This document shows, one piece after another, positions 11,237 to 22,159 of a stretch of 64,000 bases of DNA. Made by a program: the position numbers and the translations under genes. The notes beneath the pieces were generated by a model. The model saw only the letters and a program-made list of their open reading frames with translations, was not told the origin of the DNA and did not search any database. Source of the stretch: Isoetes taiwanensis (Eukaryota > Streptophyta > Lycopodiopsida > Isoetales > Isoetaceae); assembly GCA_021234155.1 (NCBI GenBank), contig JAJEKV010000027.1, positions 4,280,623 through 4,344,622 of the forward strand. Direction: 5' to 3'. Position 1 is the first letter of the stretch. Each line of letters opens with the position of its first letter.

Positions 11237-12238
11237 ATGTATACTTCTTTAAGGTTTATCACCTGGAATCTCCAGGGAATCAACAATCCCATCAAAAGGG
11301 AGCGGTTAAAAGTCTGCCTTTCCTCCCTCAACCCTGACATTCTTTTCATCCAAGAACACAAAATTCATGATCCCAACCATAAGATCATTATTTCAAGGGC
11401 TCTTCCCCCTAATTTTGAGAATTGGTCTATTACTGCTAACGATTCTTCTGCAGGTATAGCAATTGCTTGGAACCAGAAAATTGATCTTCAAGTTAATCAT
11501 ATGATTCATGACAATAATGGTAGGTGGCAGATCCTGGTTGGCAAGATTGTGATGGGTAAGATTGCTTTGGTTAATGTCTACTCTCCCCATAACCCCTCTG
11601 ATAGGATTGAAATTTGGAATAAAATTAATTAAGGGAAAAACTACAATATACCCCTAACTTTTTGCAAAATTCACAACATACCCCTAACTTTTAGAAAATT
11701 CATGAAATGCCCCTAACATATAGGTTTTTAGGGGCATTTTGTGAAATTTTAGGGGCATTTTGTGAATTTTTAGAAAGTTAGGGGTATACTGTGAATTTTG
11801 CAAAAAGTTAGGGGTATTTTGTAGTTTTTCCCTAAAATTAATTCTAGCCTAGCTAATTTAGATGTAGATGATCTGTTGTTAGGTGGGGATTTCAATATGG
11901 TAGCTGACAGCTGCATGAAAAATAGAAATTTTAAGCCCCTCTTGCCTCATGAGATGTGTGCCTGGGCTAATCTGCTCTCTACCCATAATCTTAAGCTGGC
12001 TACAATTAAACCCAACTCGTTTAGCTGGTCTGACCATAGAGTTAATCCTATATGTTGCTTGCATGACAGATTCTACCTTAGTGAAGACCTGTGGACTAAG
12101 AGTAGCAGAGTTGATAACCTCACTGGATATACCATGTCTGACCATTACCCTCAGTTGATTATTATAAGTGGTATGGGCATTAAAAATACCAGAAAATCTT
12201 TCTTTAAGATGAATGTCAGCAATGCTATTAATGACAAT
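11237..12238 (+). pseudogene. LINE ORF2 5' part: AP endonuclease, split by a MITE
   Basis: The ATG at 11237 opens with LRFITWNLQGINNP, the N-terminal strand of LINE AP endonucleases. It continues through DILFIQEHKI (catalytic Glu region) and IALVNVYSPHN to a MITE at 11631-11832. Beyond the MITE the same domain resumes with LGGDFNMVADSCMKN (D-x-N motif), FSWSDHR and YTMSDHYPQ (catalytic D-H). Sequence similarity stops near 12238. The two halves are in register if the MITE and one copy of its 11-bp target duplication are discounted, so the MITE entered an open endonuclease frame. The RT portion expected next is absent here; a matching RT half lies on the opposite strand at 6803-9000. Confidence 0.85.
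11631..11832. mobile_element. MITE, Mutator-like, 202 bp, with 11-bp TSD
   Basis: Nearly the whole element is one inverted repeat: the left end AAGGGAAAAACTACAA mirrors the right end TTGTAGTTTTTCCC, and both arms repeat the words CCCCTAACTTTTTGC and AAATTCACA. It is flanked by identical 11-bp copies of TAAAATTAATT (11620-11630 and 11833-11843). A 9-11 bp target duplication and long inverted ends are typical of Mutator-derived MITEs. It has no coding capacity. Confidence 0.85.
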
Positions 12239-12254
12239 GTACGTCCACCAAAGC

Positions 12255-12310
12255 ATTACTAGTCACATGTGGGGTACAATGAATGCTCTCTTCTAAACAT
12301 ATATAAGGCA
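12255..12310 (+). repeat. 56-bp direct repeat, copy 1 (partner 13266-13321)
   Basis: Starts ATTACTAGTCACATGTGGGG and ends CATATATAAGGCA; it differs from the partner copy at two positions. The interval between copies is about 955 bases and holds GA-rich and GCTATGGCTA-type low-complexity sequence. Copy 1 begins about 15 bases after the LINE endonuclease similarity ends. It could be the terminal repeat of a small element or a local duplication. Confidence 0.75.
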
Positions 12311-13265
12311 TAAGGTTGGCAAATTATCTTTTGCTATGATTTTGTGAATGGTTTCGCGGAAAATGGGGGTTAGGGTTCTGTTGGAATTGTTTACGACCTT
12401 TGGGTAATTTTGTTTGTGGCGTCCGAGCATGTTGGGGTGGTGGAGCTGGGGCAGATGAGGCGATGCAGGCGATGAGGAGTTGAGCCGACGAAGTTGAGGT
12501 GATGCAGGAGATGAGGCGATGCAGGCAAAGACCGTTCTTTCGGTTTTGTGAGGGAAGATCCGGCCTGCTTCAACTGTATTTTATCTGCAGGGCGAAGTCA
12601 GCGAGGAGGCATCTTCTGTCTCGCTTGGCTTGCATAAAACAGGAGGCTCAGGAGGTCGATTTCTGCAAAAAGCTTGGCTTCCTGGGGTTTGGATACATAC
12701 TCGGTTTATAGCTATGGCTACTCCAGCGATGGCTACTCGGTTTCCAGCTATGGCTATGGTTTCCAGGGATTGTTGCTGGCGATGGGGTTTAGGGTAGACA
12801 TGACTCTACAAGATAAGGCAGGATGTTGTTTGGGTGCAAATAAGCCAAGACTGCCTCCTGTGTTGCAGTTCTTCTTGGACCAAATTTGGGAACGGAACCT
12901 AGTTTGCTGAGTTTTGTTGTTCAATCATGTACTTTGTACCGAAATTTCCGCTGAAATTGCAGTGTTGTTTGTGCTATGGCATGTTCTTAGTAAATGCCAC
13001 CTCTTGACTAAGTTCTTATCTGTTCTACACTCTTCTTTGTTCTTATGTGTCTGTCTTTTGTGAATGCAATGGTGTTCCTGCATTTTTTATGTGTATAGAT
13101 TGAAGTATATCATGTATGTATATACGTATAGTAGCCGTATGGGGTGCGCACGCTTATACGTGGGTCTGATGTGGAAATTGCACAGCCTTTGATTTGGCAT
13201 ATTCATGGAACTATGCTTGGATCCAATGATCCAAAAATAATAATAAGGAGTGAGCAATAAGAGGA

Positions 13266-13321
13266 ATTACTAGTCACATGTGGGGTTCAATGAATCCTCT
13301 CTTCTAAACATATATAAGGCA
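13266..13321 (+). repeat. 56-bp direct repeat, copy 2
   Basis: Same sequence as 12255-12310 apart from two substitutions, including the TATATAAGG core. Flanks outside the pair differ. The TATA-like end makes a promoter-bearing terminal repeat possible, but no element boundaries were confirmed. Confidence 0.75.
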
Positions 13322-13604
13322 GTGTTATTTTTTGTTTGAGCCTAGTATTTTTTCACCAATAAAAACTCTGGAAGAGACACGTGTAAGTCTTTCTTTTAAA
13401 AAAAGACTTAAACAAGATGCTAACGCATCAATGGGTTACCCGTTGGAAAACCCATTGATGCCTCTCCAACCACGTACCAATACCAATATAATGTTATGAG
13501 ATACATTAGATGGTAGGTTGTTTGAGGAGGGGATTCGGTTAGGTGCTAGAACCAAATCCCCGATGCAGGATGCAGAAATCCATTATAATAGTGCTAATGC
13601 TTGT

Positions 13605-13690
13605 CACAAGGAATGAAGGAAGGTTCTTTTATCGTCCGCGGAGGCCAATCGGCCTATGAGACCCAAATTACACGGGTGCAACAAGGGATT
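13605..13690 (+). repeat. Dispersed repeat sharing 'cctatgagacc' (also 24660, 49150)
   Basis: TTTTATCGTCC...GGAGGCCAATCGGCCTATGAGACCC here resembles 24670-24710 (ATGGAGACCAATCAGTCTATGGGACCC) and 49160-49200 (TTTTAACGTCC...GAGGCCTATGAGACGG). All three follow purine-rich or GGAA-rich sequence. The copies are short and diverged; the family is not recognised. Confidence 0.5.
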
Positions 13691-13844
13691 TATACTCCTG
13701 CATAAGGAATGACATGGCACTAATTGATATATTGGCTCCCAATTTGGTTGGTCTAATAATGCAAGTGATGCGTAATATAGGGGCTAGAAAATTTGTTCTG
13801 GCTTCTCTCACAGCCTGGGATGCAGCCAGTGTTGGGCAAAGTTC

Positions 13845-13990
13845 GGGGAACACTGTTTGGTTTATTGGCTAGTCCATTGGGTTAGCAACTAAGAGATCTT
13901 GCGTTCAAGTCTCTGGGGGTCCGTCATATGTCCTCATGGACGCTGCCAATGTGGTATGACGTAAAAATACTATCTATCTATCTATCTATA
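13845..13990 (+). mobile_element. SINE-like element with (CTAT)n tail
   Basis: A box A-like TTGGCTAGTCCATTGGG (13865 onwards) and a box B-like GCGTTCAAGTCTC (13901-13913) have the spacing of an internal RNA polymerase III promoter, and the element ends in a (CTAT)n tract at 13972-13989. This matches tRNA-derived SINE layout. Target duplications were not found. Confidence 0.55.
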
Positions 13991-13999
13991 AACCAACCG

Positions 14000-15240
14000 G
14001 TTGAAATCGCAAATTTTCCAGTTCGGTTAGTGTATCGTAGGAATTTTTTCGACAAGTTTTCTTAAGGTTTTCTATTAAGACAATAGAAATTTCCGGCCCT
14101 AAACACAAGATATCCGATTGATCAAAGTAACCATAGGCAAGTGAGGGAATTTGCAACGTTGCATGCCTGTCTTGAGCACTCTGGCCTGTCAAAATTTGCA
14201 AATTGAAAATATGCATTGCAAATGCAAAGTCAGGTTATGGAGTTTGCTCGTCACGAGGACATGCACCTACAATTAGTGCATATCATATGAAAGACACCAT
14301 TACAATATTTCCTTATCATTTTTTATGAGATTTATATATGTTTTTTTTTTCTTTAATATATCTTCTATATTACCTACCTACTTATATAATAACCAATAAT
14401 AAAAGAAAAAGAAAAGCCAATAAAGTAGGAATTTTGGACACACAAACTTCTGCAAAAAATTGTCCTCTTCCTAAATTAAATTTTCATCTCACGTGAACTC
14501 TACATGATTGAAATGTTATTTTTTTTTTTAATTTTTAAAGAAAGTTTAGATGAAATTAATCAAATAATTACGTTTATATTTTAATTAAAAAAAAATTGAA
14601 TAATTTTTTTAATTAGTTTTCAATATATGTTTATTTCATCAATAATAAACTATTTAATATTTGTCATTAAACATGAACTTTATCTTTTAAATCTAACACT
14701 TTTTTAACGTATTTTTTAAAGTAAATTATGAAATTCTCATATAATTTTAAGTCAATCACTTATCAAACTATTATATTTCATTTACAAATTATCCTGATTG
14801 CCAAATTTAAAATTATTATAAAATCACTAAAAATTTATATTCTTGAAATGTCTAATTTTAAGTAGATTCACGTGAAAGTTAGTTTAGAAAGCAATTTTAT
14901 GTTTCTATAACAATTATACTTTAAATTTAAAGATAAAGTTATGTAATTGAAACTTGTAAAAATTAAAAGAACGAAGAATTAAACATGACATATAACCTTA
15001 AAATGATATCCCTGTCTATTATATCTGAATAAGTTCAGGTTTTATTGAATATGCCATACCTCTTACTTTTGATAGAAACATAATCTATTGAACTTTTGGC
15101 TATTTTGATTATATTATCTAATGGATCACTAAAAGTTTGTTGTGTTTTATTGAAACATCATCTTTTGTTGGATTATACAATAGTTTGCTTATTTTTGTTT
15201 AAAATTTTCATTCTTGATTTTTACTTGTCACATGAAAAGT
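14000..15240. other. AT-rich stretch without genes
   Basis: Very AT-rich with many A/T homopolymers and stops in all frames. No repeat boundary, RNA gene or protein motif was seen. Confidence 0.6.
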
Positions 15241-15489
15241 TCAATTTTTAGATTTTTTTTCCACATGAAAAGCAGAAAATTTTATTGCCTGTCCTCTGAA
15301 ATATAGGGAGTACATTCCCTCACTGTAGGCAATTTTCCGATGGGACCTACAAAGTTTCCCCAACACTGGATGCAGCCCCATAAATCTCATTGCTGCTGCT
15401 GCATCATCCCCTATCTGGTCGGATAGGATAAGTAGTGCCAGGGAAGATCTCATGGGAATATGAGCTTCATCTCCAGATGCTGCTATGAT
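15241..15489 (-). other. Possible coding exon, unidentified
   Basis: The minus frame reads about 80 residues without a stop and looks protein-like (SSLALLILSDQIGDDAAAAM, then HPVLGKLCRSHRKIAYSEGM). A splice-acceptor-like CTACCAG lies just upstream at about 15510. No family was recognised. Neighbouring sequence offers no matching exon, so a gene fragment is as likely as a real exon. Confidence 0.3.
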
Positions 15490-15587
15490 GAATGGGCGAC
15501 CTCCTGGTAGTGTCGGTTTGAACCTCTGACTCCGGCAGTTATGTCTCCAGGCGTGATCGTGAAGAAAAACAGAGTAACAGGGAAGTC

Positions 15588-15758
15588 ATGAGTCAAGAGA
15601 TAAATCAAAATTCTTTGGGGCCTCAAGCTCCTGCTACGGCTGAACCGCAAGCTCCAAGCAGAAAAAGCTTTGGCTCTAATTTGAATCGTGCATTTAAGCA
15701 TTTCACTCTTCGGAACATCACCAATGGTCCTGTTCTTCTTCCTCGTATTGCCCTCATG
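15588..15758 (+). other. Possible first exon ending in GTAAGT donor
   Basis: An ATG-initiated frame (MSQEINQNSLGPQAP..., Pro/Ala-rich then FKHFTLRNITNGPVLL) runs to a strong donor, ATG|GTAAGT, near 15757. The composition is codon-like in an otherwise AT-rich area, but no downstream exon or family was identified. It overlaps no other supported feature and is on the strand opposite the 15241-15489 exon candidate. Confidence 0.3.
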
Positions 15759-16429
15759 GTAAGTATTGCACACAGTTGAATCAAATTCATAGAATCTGTT
15801 TCGTTTTTCATTTCTTTGCTCAAAGATGCTTTTTTGTCCTAGACAAAAGTCCCAATTCATTGGCATGGTCTTCCTACTGCCAAGCCCAAGAATTGAGTGT
15901 CTACTTTGCAACCGGAACTTGGGGTTTTCAATCTTTTCATGGTTCTTGAAACTATTAGCTCATATATTGCAACACCCAAACGCATGTAGTTATTATATAT
16001 TGCAGATCAAAATATAACTGGCACATGCTTCATGCAGATTAAGCTCAGTATTCTGGTTGCATTGCTTACCTCTCTACTTTGTGTATGTGTGTTTTTTTTT
16101 TTAAATTCTTGCTTCGATTTTGAGTTGGAGGCGATTATCCCCTTCTGATGTGTTTTGTTTCCATGGGGAATCCCTGTGTTGTCACAGAGCTTAGCAGGGT
16201 TGGGTGAGCCCAGCTTATGCCTACATGTTTATTTCTTCCGTTAGCTCGGATATGGCTTATTATTATGTTTTTGATGCATATTAGAATCGCTTGAAGCTTA
16301 ACATTTTTGTGGTAAAAACTCAGTAATTCTGAGAATACCTATTATCTATGATGGCCCTATCATGTTCTGGTTCATGGGTCTTCAAATTTTGCTGGTAATC
16401 CCCAAAGCCAGGCTGTGCGAGTAACGGTG

Positions 16430-17410
16430 TTGGCGCACATGGTGCTTTAGCAAGGCACACAGAAACAAAGACAGATAGTGGAAGAGAAAACCATGATATG
16501 CAAAGATCTGCAGCAGCTACAAATGGTGGAACTGAAGATGTAGACTCCGGGACAGTTCCAGGGAAGATGAGGATGATGGAGAAACATAAGACTTAGTTCC
16601 AGGAACCTATGACCTGGTAGAGATGAATACAGTTGAGATTCTTGTTGAACATACTCACTTTTGTGATATCTATGGCAAGGGATTCAAGCGAGATGCCAAT
16701 CTAAGGATGCACATGAGAGGTCACAGTGATGAGTATAAAACTGCAGTAGCTCTTGCAAGATAGATACTCACAGGATCCGTCTTTAGTCAGACCAAGACGA
16801 TATTCTTGCCCTTATGTAGGATGTAAAAGGAATTAAAAAACACAGGAAGTTCCAGCCTCTTGAGACTGTATTATGTGTAAAGAATCATTAGAGAAGAAGT
16901 TACTGTCCGAAATCACTAACATGTGGCAAGTGTAAAAGCAAAAAGTTTTCAGTAGTAGCTGATCTGAAAAACACATGAGAAGCATTGTGGGGCGTGAAAA
17001 GTGGTTGTGCTCATGTGCAACAACATTTTCAAGGAAAGACAAACTTCTAGGGCGTATTGGCTTATTTCAGGGTCATAAGCCTGCACTGCCACTGCATGAA
17101 ATGGAGGGATCTGTCAACCCAGGAGATACAGCGGGAAATCTAGGGGCTTGCAATGGAAATGAAGGTCCAGCAGTTGAACCAATGGATGAAAGTGGCTTCA
17201 GTTCACCTAAAGCCATGAAATCTGTCAAGGGAAGTGCTGATAAAATGATATCATCGTGTTCGACAGTTCAAGATCCAGGTCTTCTTTACAGGTGCAGGGA
17301 GAACTTCTCTGTGGCAAGGTCTTTTCTCTGAAAACTTTTTGGAGAATGAGTCAGAGCTGATTGGGTAATTTGATCAATTCAGAATGCAACTGATATTACA
17401 TGTAAAGTTG
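16430..17410 (+). pseudogene. STOP1-like C2H2 zinc-finger gene, broken
   Basis: Pieces in three frames, in order, match the plant STOP1 (sensitive to proton rhizotoxicity) transcription factors. They are [20 protein letters not shown] (16600s), zinc finger 1 ([17 protein letters not shown]), RRYSCPYVGCKRN (16789-16830), [73 protein letters not shown] and a C-terminal FDQFRMQL (about 17370). Several frameshifts and in-frame stops separate them, and the second Cys of finger 1 is Tyr (codon at 16681-16683). No introns interrupt the order, as expected for this mostly intronless family or a processed copy. Family members control acid-soil and aluminium tolerance genes; this copy cannot encode a working factor. 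Confidence 0.85.
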
Positions 17411-17944
17411 ATTAAGTTTGCAAGTTTTGAACCTTTTGAAGGAAATGTCCATGAGCTACAATGGCAAAAGCACGGGCTTCAAACTGCTACTGGACTAAAG
17501 AAGCAAGGAAACATCTTGGCTACACTCAGAGGCATTCATAATAAAGTTGAAGAACGGTACTATGGAAGGCAAATGCTTTGCCTGGTATGTTTAATGCATA
17601 CTTCTAACTTATTAGGAGGTTGAAGGAATATCTGAACGGATCCTAACACATCCTTTTTTGTAGCTCCTTTCCTCAGTTGATGTCAACACATTTGCAAGAA
17701 TCTGGTGTGCTACATTTTGCAGGTTCTTTCAGTTATTGGTATGATGTAAGAGCTGCATAGGTTCTAATGCTGCTATCAGTGGCAGCATCTCGGCATGGTG
17801 ATAAGAGAATAGCATGTACATAAAGTTGTTAGCAATAACGTCTATTTCATTTTGACAAAAATATAAACCTACTGCAACTTATAGGGAACACAAGCCTAAA
17901 CAAAAAGGGAACTATATTCTAATAAGATTTAATCATTTGTCTAT

Positions 17945-18066
17945 TATTATCAACTTTGGTTCAAGGGTAGAACACAAGAACATGGGTTAATCATGGGTTC
18001 AACTCACACTTGAGTCAGTAAAGAGAAATGTTCGCGGCGCCCTTGGCCGCCACGATAAATTTCTTG
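17945..18066 (+). mobile_element. SINE-like relic ending in a GC-rich palindrome
   Basis: A box B-like GGGTTCAACTC (17995-18005) follows TTGGTTCAAGGGTAGAAC, and the block ends in the palindrome at 18024-18064 that is found again at 34661-34704. The polymerase III reading is tentative. Confidence 0.35.
18024..18064. repeat. Dispersed GC-rich palindrome, copy 1
   Basis: GAGAAATGTTCGCGGCG is followed by GGCCGCCACGATAAATTTCTT, giving an imperfect hairpin. The same unit at 34661-34704 has near-perfect arms. It is GC-rich in AT-rich surroundings. Confidence 0.65.
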
Positions 18067-18069
18067 TAA

Positions 18070-21000
18070 TTCTAAAAGTATATACATTTCCCATCCTCGT
18101 TATCTATTTGTTGAAGAAAGTGTAGAGCTGCATGCACATAAGTGCTTTCCAACGTGCCTTCTTGATACTCATCCTTTCATCTTTAATATCTTTATCCATT
18201 GCAACGTGTAGATAGATTGGAACATAGATGCCAATGGCCATGCACATCTGCATGGAGAGTCTACCAAAATTTGGCAGGAACTTGTGATTGTGGTAGTCAT
18301 TAAACAAAATTGTAATGATTGGAGGTGGTTGTAAGAACTAGAGCTGTTGGTTCACTTTTCACATCAAAGACTACAATAAACAATATCTGCATGAGCATGA
18401 GTGCTAAATATATACATCTGGAGCCAGAACTGGTCGAAGTCTCATAAGCAGGTTCATAGACATTTATAATCTACAGGTTACAAAAATACCATGAAAGGGA
18501 ACAAGGAATTTAAAGAGTTCAAGAAATATGCCATACAAGGGTTATCTGATCCTCTTAAGGAGCATAACTGTAGAAAATGGAGGATTCAGGCTTGCATCTA
18601 CAATAAGAAAATAAAATACAATCTATAAAACATAACTAGATTTGGAGATAGAAGAAAAAGGGAATTTAAAAATGCAAGAAACATGACATACAAGACTTAC
18701 CTGTCTCTCGTAGGGACTAGGGAGCACCACTGTAGAAAATGGACAATTCCAATAGATGTATAAGCCTGGCTTGTATGCATCTATAATAGTAAGACCTCCC
18801 ATTAATGATCCTTTACCTATCTATCTACTTATGATCTAACAAAAAAAATACCTAATTTAAATAGTGGTAAGAGGCGAATCCATGTGTTAGGGCCTCCGAT
18901 CTGTTGAAATGGAGGCGAACTGCCGGATTTGAGCCAAAAAGCCCGAGGCTAATTCAAGAATGGCGGGAGCAAAAATAGACTAAAAGTTGGCGACCGAATA
19001 ATTTTTTTTTTTCAATAGTAGTCTAGTTAGGTTTCGTATTGAATGTTATAAATATAGCCATTGGGCTAAAATTCGTCCCTTAAGGGCAACACTGCCCAAG
19101 GCTCTCCTACAATCATACAAGACGATGCTATGCCAAAAGTACAATGCAAATCAGAATTGACCTAATATAATATCCACTCCACAAAAAACTCATTGTAGTG
19201 CAAACAATGACGAAAAGACTCAATGTACTTCGCATGCAGATAAAGCCTGCATAGTAATATGAGTTCAACTGTAGAGGCACGAATGAATTGAATAGATAAA
19301 AGAATGGAGACCACAAGAGTAAGAAATTTTCAACATTGGCAAACCAAAACGTTTGGAGTAGTTAGTTGATGATAAGGCAACACAAGCTGTACATTAGAAA
19401 ATAAAGATTCCCATTAGAAAAATACCACAAAAACATCAGAATCACAAACGCAAAGCTTGGGATTGAGAAACGTAGGGTATCACATAAAGGAATTGATGTA
19501 GAGGAGGCAAAATGGCTCAGTGAAAGAAAAGGTTTGAATGCATACTTCCAAATGAGGTAGCTAAGGAATTGATAGATGGTTATCGGTGTGGCATGTTGAA
19601 CAAACTAATGTTGAAGATAAGGAATGGGGGTGCAATGTGAGTGATGCATAGATAAATGCGGCTGCATGGCAAAAACGACTCTTGGACAACAAGTCCTCCT
19701 AGATACAAGTGCATTGAATAGCACCGTGCTAAAACTACAACGGAGGAGTTTAAGGTTGCAAAGGTTCCATCCCGAAGCTAGTGGAAATGGGCCAAGGAAA
19801 GTGTTAGTGGCAACATTGAACTAAGCCGACCAAACGAAAATAACATATCACCGCCAGCTCGTTATATAACTAGAAGATGAAAAAACATAAGGCCTCTAAG
19901 GAAAGAAGGATGCATCTAAATAAGAAGAATATAGTGCTTTGATAACAATACAAGTCCCAAAATTACAAATGCCATTTATCTAGCAACGACATTTTATCAC
20001 CTATGTGCACAATGATGGTCCACTATAATAATGCGCAAAAAGTCCTACAAATAAATTTGTACATGTCACATGCGACACGGAAAAGAATGCCCGAAAAAAT
20101 ACCACAATTTAACTCAAAAAAACGAAAAGAGAAATACAATATTAGGGGGGTCGAGGGGAGATCAAGTTTAAAGGCGAGGTTGAGGTCGAAGGCATAGCCA
20201 AAATTGATAAAGGGTGCAAGCAGAAATGACTGGGTTAAACAAGGGCTCATTGAATTGACACCAGAGGACGGTCAAGCTCATTCGACCATGAGAGGATAAA
20301 ATACATAAGTTGGCGAGATGAGCCTGACTAGCGAAAACTAAGCCCGTACAAGGACTGGGAGGTCCAAATGAATACCATGGTACAAGAAGATATCAAAAGA
20401 ATAAAAAAAAGGGCAGTAAAGGCAATGATGAGAAGGAAAAATTAATGTACGAAAACTATTGTCAAAGGTAGGGTAGGCACCGTTAACCAAAGTTATTACC
20501 AAGGGAAGTATAATGTTAATCGAAACAAAGTTATTGTCAAGGGAAGTAATAATCATGCAACTATACAAAATTTACACAAACGTTTAAAAAAGACCAATAC
20601 TTAACCCAAAAAAATGTGATTGAACCATTTTAGGGCAAGGAGGCGGCCGAACAAAGCAAATAGGGAGAGAGAACGAACAGGGGAGGAGATTAGGTAGGGC
20701 AAAAGGGCGGGCAGGGCAGGAGGCCGATTTGGTAGAATAGGGGAGATCGGCAGGGCAAGGTGGCCGATTTTTAGAACAAGGGCGATAGGAGAGGCTGATT
20801 TTTAGATCAAGGCAGAGAAAGCAGAAAATGAAACCAGGAACTGAGTAAAAAACCAGAAAAAGCACTGGGGTTTAACCCATAAACATTCACAAAGAAGCGA
20901 TGGCATGCTGGGATCAAAGCAGAATGTGGAAATATCCGAGCAGAATGTGGAAATTGGTGAAAGAGCTTGTGGAATTGTTGAACCTTATAAACTATAAGTA

Positions 21001-21080
21001 AAATAATTAGATAACTTAGTACAATCGCAATTTGAATCCAGATTTTGTCGTGAGGCTGCGGGATTGATCCCCTGGTGCGC
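18070..21080. other. No gene seen
   Basis: Only short frames. A purine-rich G/A tract with repeated GGGCAGGGC and GGCCGATTT words lies at about 20630-20820. No RNA gene or recognisable transposon protein was found. Confidence 0.55.
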
Positions 21081-21087
21081 CGTAGGT

Positions 21088-21225
21088 AAATGTCTGATGC
21101 CAATATGTAGCATAATAACAGGGGGTTTTCTTTGTGTTTTTGTATGCTTTTCACTAAGGTTTTCCTATGATTTCGTGATGTATTCAAATGGATGTACTAA
21201 TGCGTACATCTAGAGTGCACCATTT
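21088..21225 (+). repeat. Dispersed repeat, homologous to 44336-44462 (inverted)
   Basis: The plus strand here (CCAATATGTAGCATAATAAC, AGGGGGTTTTCTTTGTG, GATTTCGTG.TGTATT, TACATCTAGAGTGCACC) matches the reverse complement of 44336-44462 over its whole length with scattered changes. At 44.4 kb the block ends exactly where the inserted sequence joins the duplicated unit, so it probably marks a transposon terminus. Confidence 0.65.
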
Positions 21226-21260
21226 CTGAGCCATTGATTTTAGACTTTTTTTTTTTCCAA

Positions 21261-21374
21261 TGGTCAACAACCAATGGCTCACAACAAAAGCCCTTTTTTT
21301 GTGCGTGTGGTGCATAATGGTCAACAACCAATGGCTCACAACAAAAGCCCTCTTTTTGGGTGTGTGGTGTATAA
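21261..21374 (+). repeat. 57-bp tandem duplication
   Basis: TGGTCAACAACCAATGGCTC starts at 21261 and again at 21318; the two units differ at a few bases near their ends. Confidence 0.85.
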
Positions 21375-21390
21375 TAGGCACATGAAGGGC

Positions 21391-21787
21391 TTGAAGGGCG
21401 CATGTAGTGCAGTTTCCCCGCCGGCAACATATTTCTTATCATAACTTTTGATCCAGAGCTCTGTTTGAGATGATTTTTATTGGTTGGAAAGCTCTCTCCG
21501 AGATCTTTTTGGTAGTGTATGATATGGATATGTTTGGTCAAGTTATCTATGCTAAAACAGAAATTTTTCGGCCGGGTTTGGTAGGCTTTGAAGGGCGCAT
21601 GTAGTGCAGTTTCCCGGCCGGCAACACATTTCTTATAATAACTTTTGATCCAGAGCTCTGTTTGAGGTGATTTTTATTGCGTTGGAAAGCTCTCTCCGAG
21701 ATCGTTTTGATAGTGTATGCTATGGATATGTTTGGTTAAGTTATCTATGCTAAAACAGCAATTTTTCGGCTGGGTTTGGTAGGCTTT
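21391..21787 (+). repeat. 197-bp tandem duplication
   Basis: Two copies of a unit beginning TTGAAGGGCGCATGTAGTGC (21391 and 21588) and ending GGGTTTGGTAGGCTTT. They share ATAACTTTTGATCCAGAGCT and differ by a few substitutions and small indels. Non-coding; reminiscent of retrotransposon leader or LTR sequence, but unassigned. Confidence 0.85.
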
Positions 21788-22159
21788 CACATCCTACCAG
21801 TTGATTAATACATGATTGCGCTATTGGATATTGTTTTATGGCTCATTCCGAATGAAGCTTGCAAAAAATTACCATGCATTTTTAAATTTTAAGGCTTCTA
21901 GATCCTTGTGCTAACAAGCAGAAAAGTTTTCCCACTTTGGTTTCTCACCACAAGAATCCATGGAGGCCAAAGGCTGCTGTTAAATCCCAGTTGAAAAATG
22001 TTTGTGTATGGGTGTTGCAAATTTTATAACTTTCAGAATAATGGGATCAATCTGCTCTATACTTTTACTTATGTTCTATTTGTTTTATTGTGATGAAATT
22101 CAAAAGCTACAGGTGATGAAAGCCTCAAATGAATTCTAGTTTTTTTCTGGTTTGAATTC

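Noticed and set aside
21391-21787. LTR pair or CRISPR-like array
   Set aside because: Only two adjacent 197-bp units with no spacers; a tandem duplication explains it, and CRISPR is not expected in plant nuclear DNA.
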